Below the pieces are notes generated by a model. The model did not search any database. It worked only from the letters and a program-made list of their open reading frames with translations, and was not told where the DNA came from. Of a DNA stretch of 9,077 nucleotides, positions 8,000 through 9,077 are shown piece after piece. The stretch is from positions 1 through 9,077 of the forward strand of contig JACPGN010000053.1 in NCBI GenBank assembly GCA_016182435.1. The letters run 5' to 3'. The position numbers and the translations under genes were made by a program. Every line of letters starts with the position of its first letter. Within the stretch, counting starts at the first letter, position 1. This stretch comes from Lentisphaerota bacterium (GTDB taxonomy: Bacteria; Verrucomicrobiota; Kiritimatiellia; JAAZAB01).

Positions 8000-9077
8000 A
8001 TGAAAGCGACCTCCCAAGATCAATGGGCAAAGTCCCCTGTGGTAATCCTGGCGCTCTTTCAATGCGCGCTGGCCCTTGTGCTCTTTGCCCCATGGGCCGT
8101 TCATGCCCAAGGCGGCGCCGCCAGCGCCGCTAAGGTCCGCGTTAGTTATCAGTTGTCCGCCGATCGCGCCCACGCCGGCGAAAGCCTTCAGGCCATAGTG
8201 GTAGTGAATGTCGCTACCGGCTGGCATGTGCAGGCCGCACAGCCGTCGTTTGATTACCTCGTGCCGACCCGCTTGACGCTTGCGCCTACTGCGGGAATAC
8301 GAGTCAGCGCGATCGAGTATCCGCCGGCCAAAACGATCGAATTCGCCGGCGAGCGGCTTGCCGTATACGATGGCCTTGTCAATCTGCGCTTTTCCGTGAT
8401 GTTGCCGCCGGACATTGGCCCAGGTCCCCAAGTCTTGCATGGCGAACTTTCGGCCCAGGCCTGCGATAACAAGGTGTGCCTCGCGCCCGCCACCATCGCG
8501 GTGGCGATTCCCTTTTCCGCCAATGGCGGATCCGCCTCTGGTGGAGAGGTTGTCGGCGCGGACATGTCCATCGTCCAGACCAATACTGAATCGCTGACCG
8601 CGTCTAACGCCCCGGCGAAGTTTGCTGAGTCCCCGAGCAACGAGCTCGAACGCCTCTTCGGCGAGCGTGGGTTGCTGCTGGCGTTGGTTGCCATCTTTTT
8701 CGTCGGTCTGGCGCTCAACTTGACGCCCTGCGTCTATCCGATGCTGTCGGTGACCATTTCCATTTTTGGCGCGGCGAGCGACCAGCGCGCGGCCAAAGTG
8801 TTCTTGAAGGCGGTGCTCTATGTGCTGGGCATTGCCACGATGTATAGTGCCTTGGGCGTCTTTGCCGCACTGACCGGCGGGTTGTTTGGCGCGTTGATGC
8901 AAAGTCCCTGGGTGCTGGCCACGATTGCCTTGCTGTTGGCGGCGCTGGCCTTGAGCATGTTCGGCCTCTATGAAATTAGCCTGCCGGCGGCCTTGATGAA
9001 CCGCTTGGGCGGCGCCTCGGCCGCGGGCTTTCTGGGCATTTACCTCTCGGGCCTGGTGGTCGGAGTGTTTGCCGCGC
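8000..9077 (+). CDS. dsbD: Thiol:disulfide interchange protein DsbD, N-terminal and first membrane part (3' end missing)
   Basis: DsbD carries electrons from cytoplasmic thioredoxin across the inner membrane to periplasmic thiol proteins. 359 residues are visible before the window ends. Residues 1 to about 36 are a signal peptide ending AVHA. Residues 44-172 match the periplasmic DsbD alpha domain (LSADRAHAGESL, ATGWHVQA), with a cysteine pair C155-DNKV-C160 in the position of the alpha-domain redox pair. A low-complexity linker follows. The membrane domain starts near residue 224 with the family motif LALNLTPCVYPMLSVTISIFG, whose Cys244 is the first of the two membrane cysteines. Helices follow at about 224-257, 268-291, 304-325 and 342 onward. 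The second membrane cysteine and the C-terminal thioredoxin domain lie outside. The ATG at 8000 is the first start after an in-frame TAA at 7967, but no good ribosome binding site precedes it. Likely electron acceptors are the two thioredoxin-like proteins upstream and the apocytochrome maturation pathway. Confidence 0.9.
   Translation, partial: MKATSQDQWAKSPVVILALFQCALALVLFAPWAVHAQGGAASAAKVRVSYQLSADRAHAGESLQAIVVVNVATGWHVQAAQPSFDYLVPTRLTLAPTAGIRVSAIEYPPAKTIEFAGERLAVYDGLVNLRFSVMLPPDIGPGPQVLHGELSAQACDNKVCLAPATIAVAIPFSANGGSASGGEVVGADMSIVQTNTESLTASNAPAKFAESPSNELERLFGERGLLLALVAIFFVGLALNLTPCVYPMLSVTISIFGAASDQRAAKVFLKAVLYVLGIATMYSALGVFAALTGGLFGALMQSPWVLATIALLLAALALSMFGLYEISLPAALMNRLGGASAAGFLGIYLSGLVVGVFAA

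Noticed and set aside
7997..8902. Minus-strand open frame of 301 codons at the right end
   Set aside because: It is antisense to dsbD, whose plus-strand frame has a signal peptide, the alpha-domain Cys pair and the TPCVYPM motif. The minus frame is rich in Gly/Arg/Gln with no domain.

Overview
The window holds seven protein genes, all on the + strand and closely packed: gaps run from a 4-base overlap to about 100 bases. The first gene (a sigma factor) is cut by the left edge and the last (dsbD) by the right edge. The DNA is mostly GC-rich. The sigma-70-like factor with a membrane anti-sigma, the secreted WCGWC thioredoxin-like protein and the secreted transglutaminase resemble sets I associate with Planctomycetes/Verrucomicrobia/Lentisphaerae-type Gram-negative bacteria. 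That placement is an inference from protein style only. No tRNA, rRNA, CRISPR array, transposase or phage gene was seen.

Layout. Positions 1-1331 hold an ECF-like sigma factor and its one-pass membrane anti-sigma factor, joined by an ATGA overlap. Positions 1360-1836 encode an exported thioredoxin-like protein, probably in the same transcript. Positions 1837-1937 are a leader with a very strong Shine-Dalgarno-like run that serves no recognised gene. Positions 1938-2150 encode a tiny exported protein with one CPxCG knuckle and a Lys/Pro/Glu/His-rich tail. Positions 2189-3565 encode an exported transglutaminase-like protein with an extra N-terminal domain and an 11-residue tandem duplication just before its catalytic Cys. 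Positions 3647-5545 encode an exported c-type cytochrome with twelve CXXCH motifs. Positions 5619-7937 encode a YyaL/SPATA20-type thioredoxin plus (alpha/alpha)6-barrel protein carrying a lipoprotein signal, with a good second ribosome binding site at a start that would drop the signal. Positions 8000 to the end encode the N-terminal 359 residues of the thiol:disulfide interchange protein DsbD.

How it may work together. Most of the products appear to act outside the cytoplasm and several concern cysteine thiols. DsbD moves reducing power across the inner membrane, and the two CXXC thioredoxin-fold proteins are natural electron acceptors. A twelve-heme cytochrome needs 24 reduced cysteines before heme attachment. 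My working idea is an envelope electron-transfer and thiol-redox module under a dedicated sigma/anti-sigma pair. The individual family calls are well supported, but the functional link between the genes and the identity of the cytochrome's substrate are inferred.
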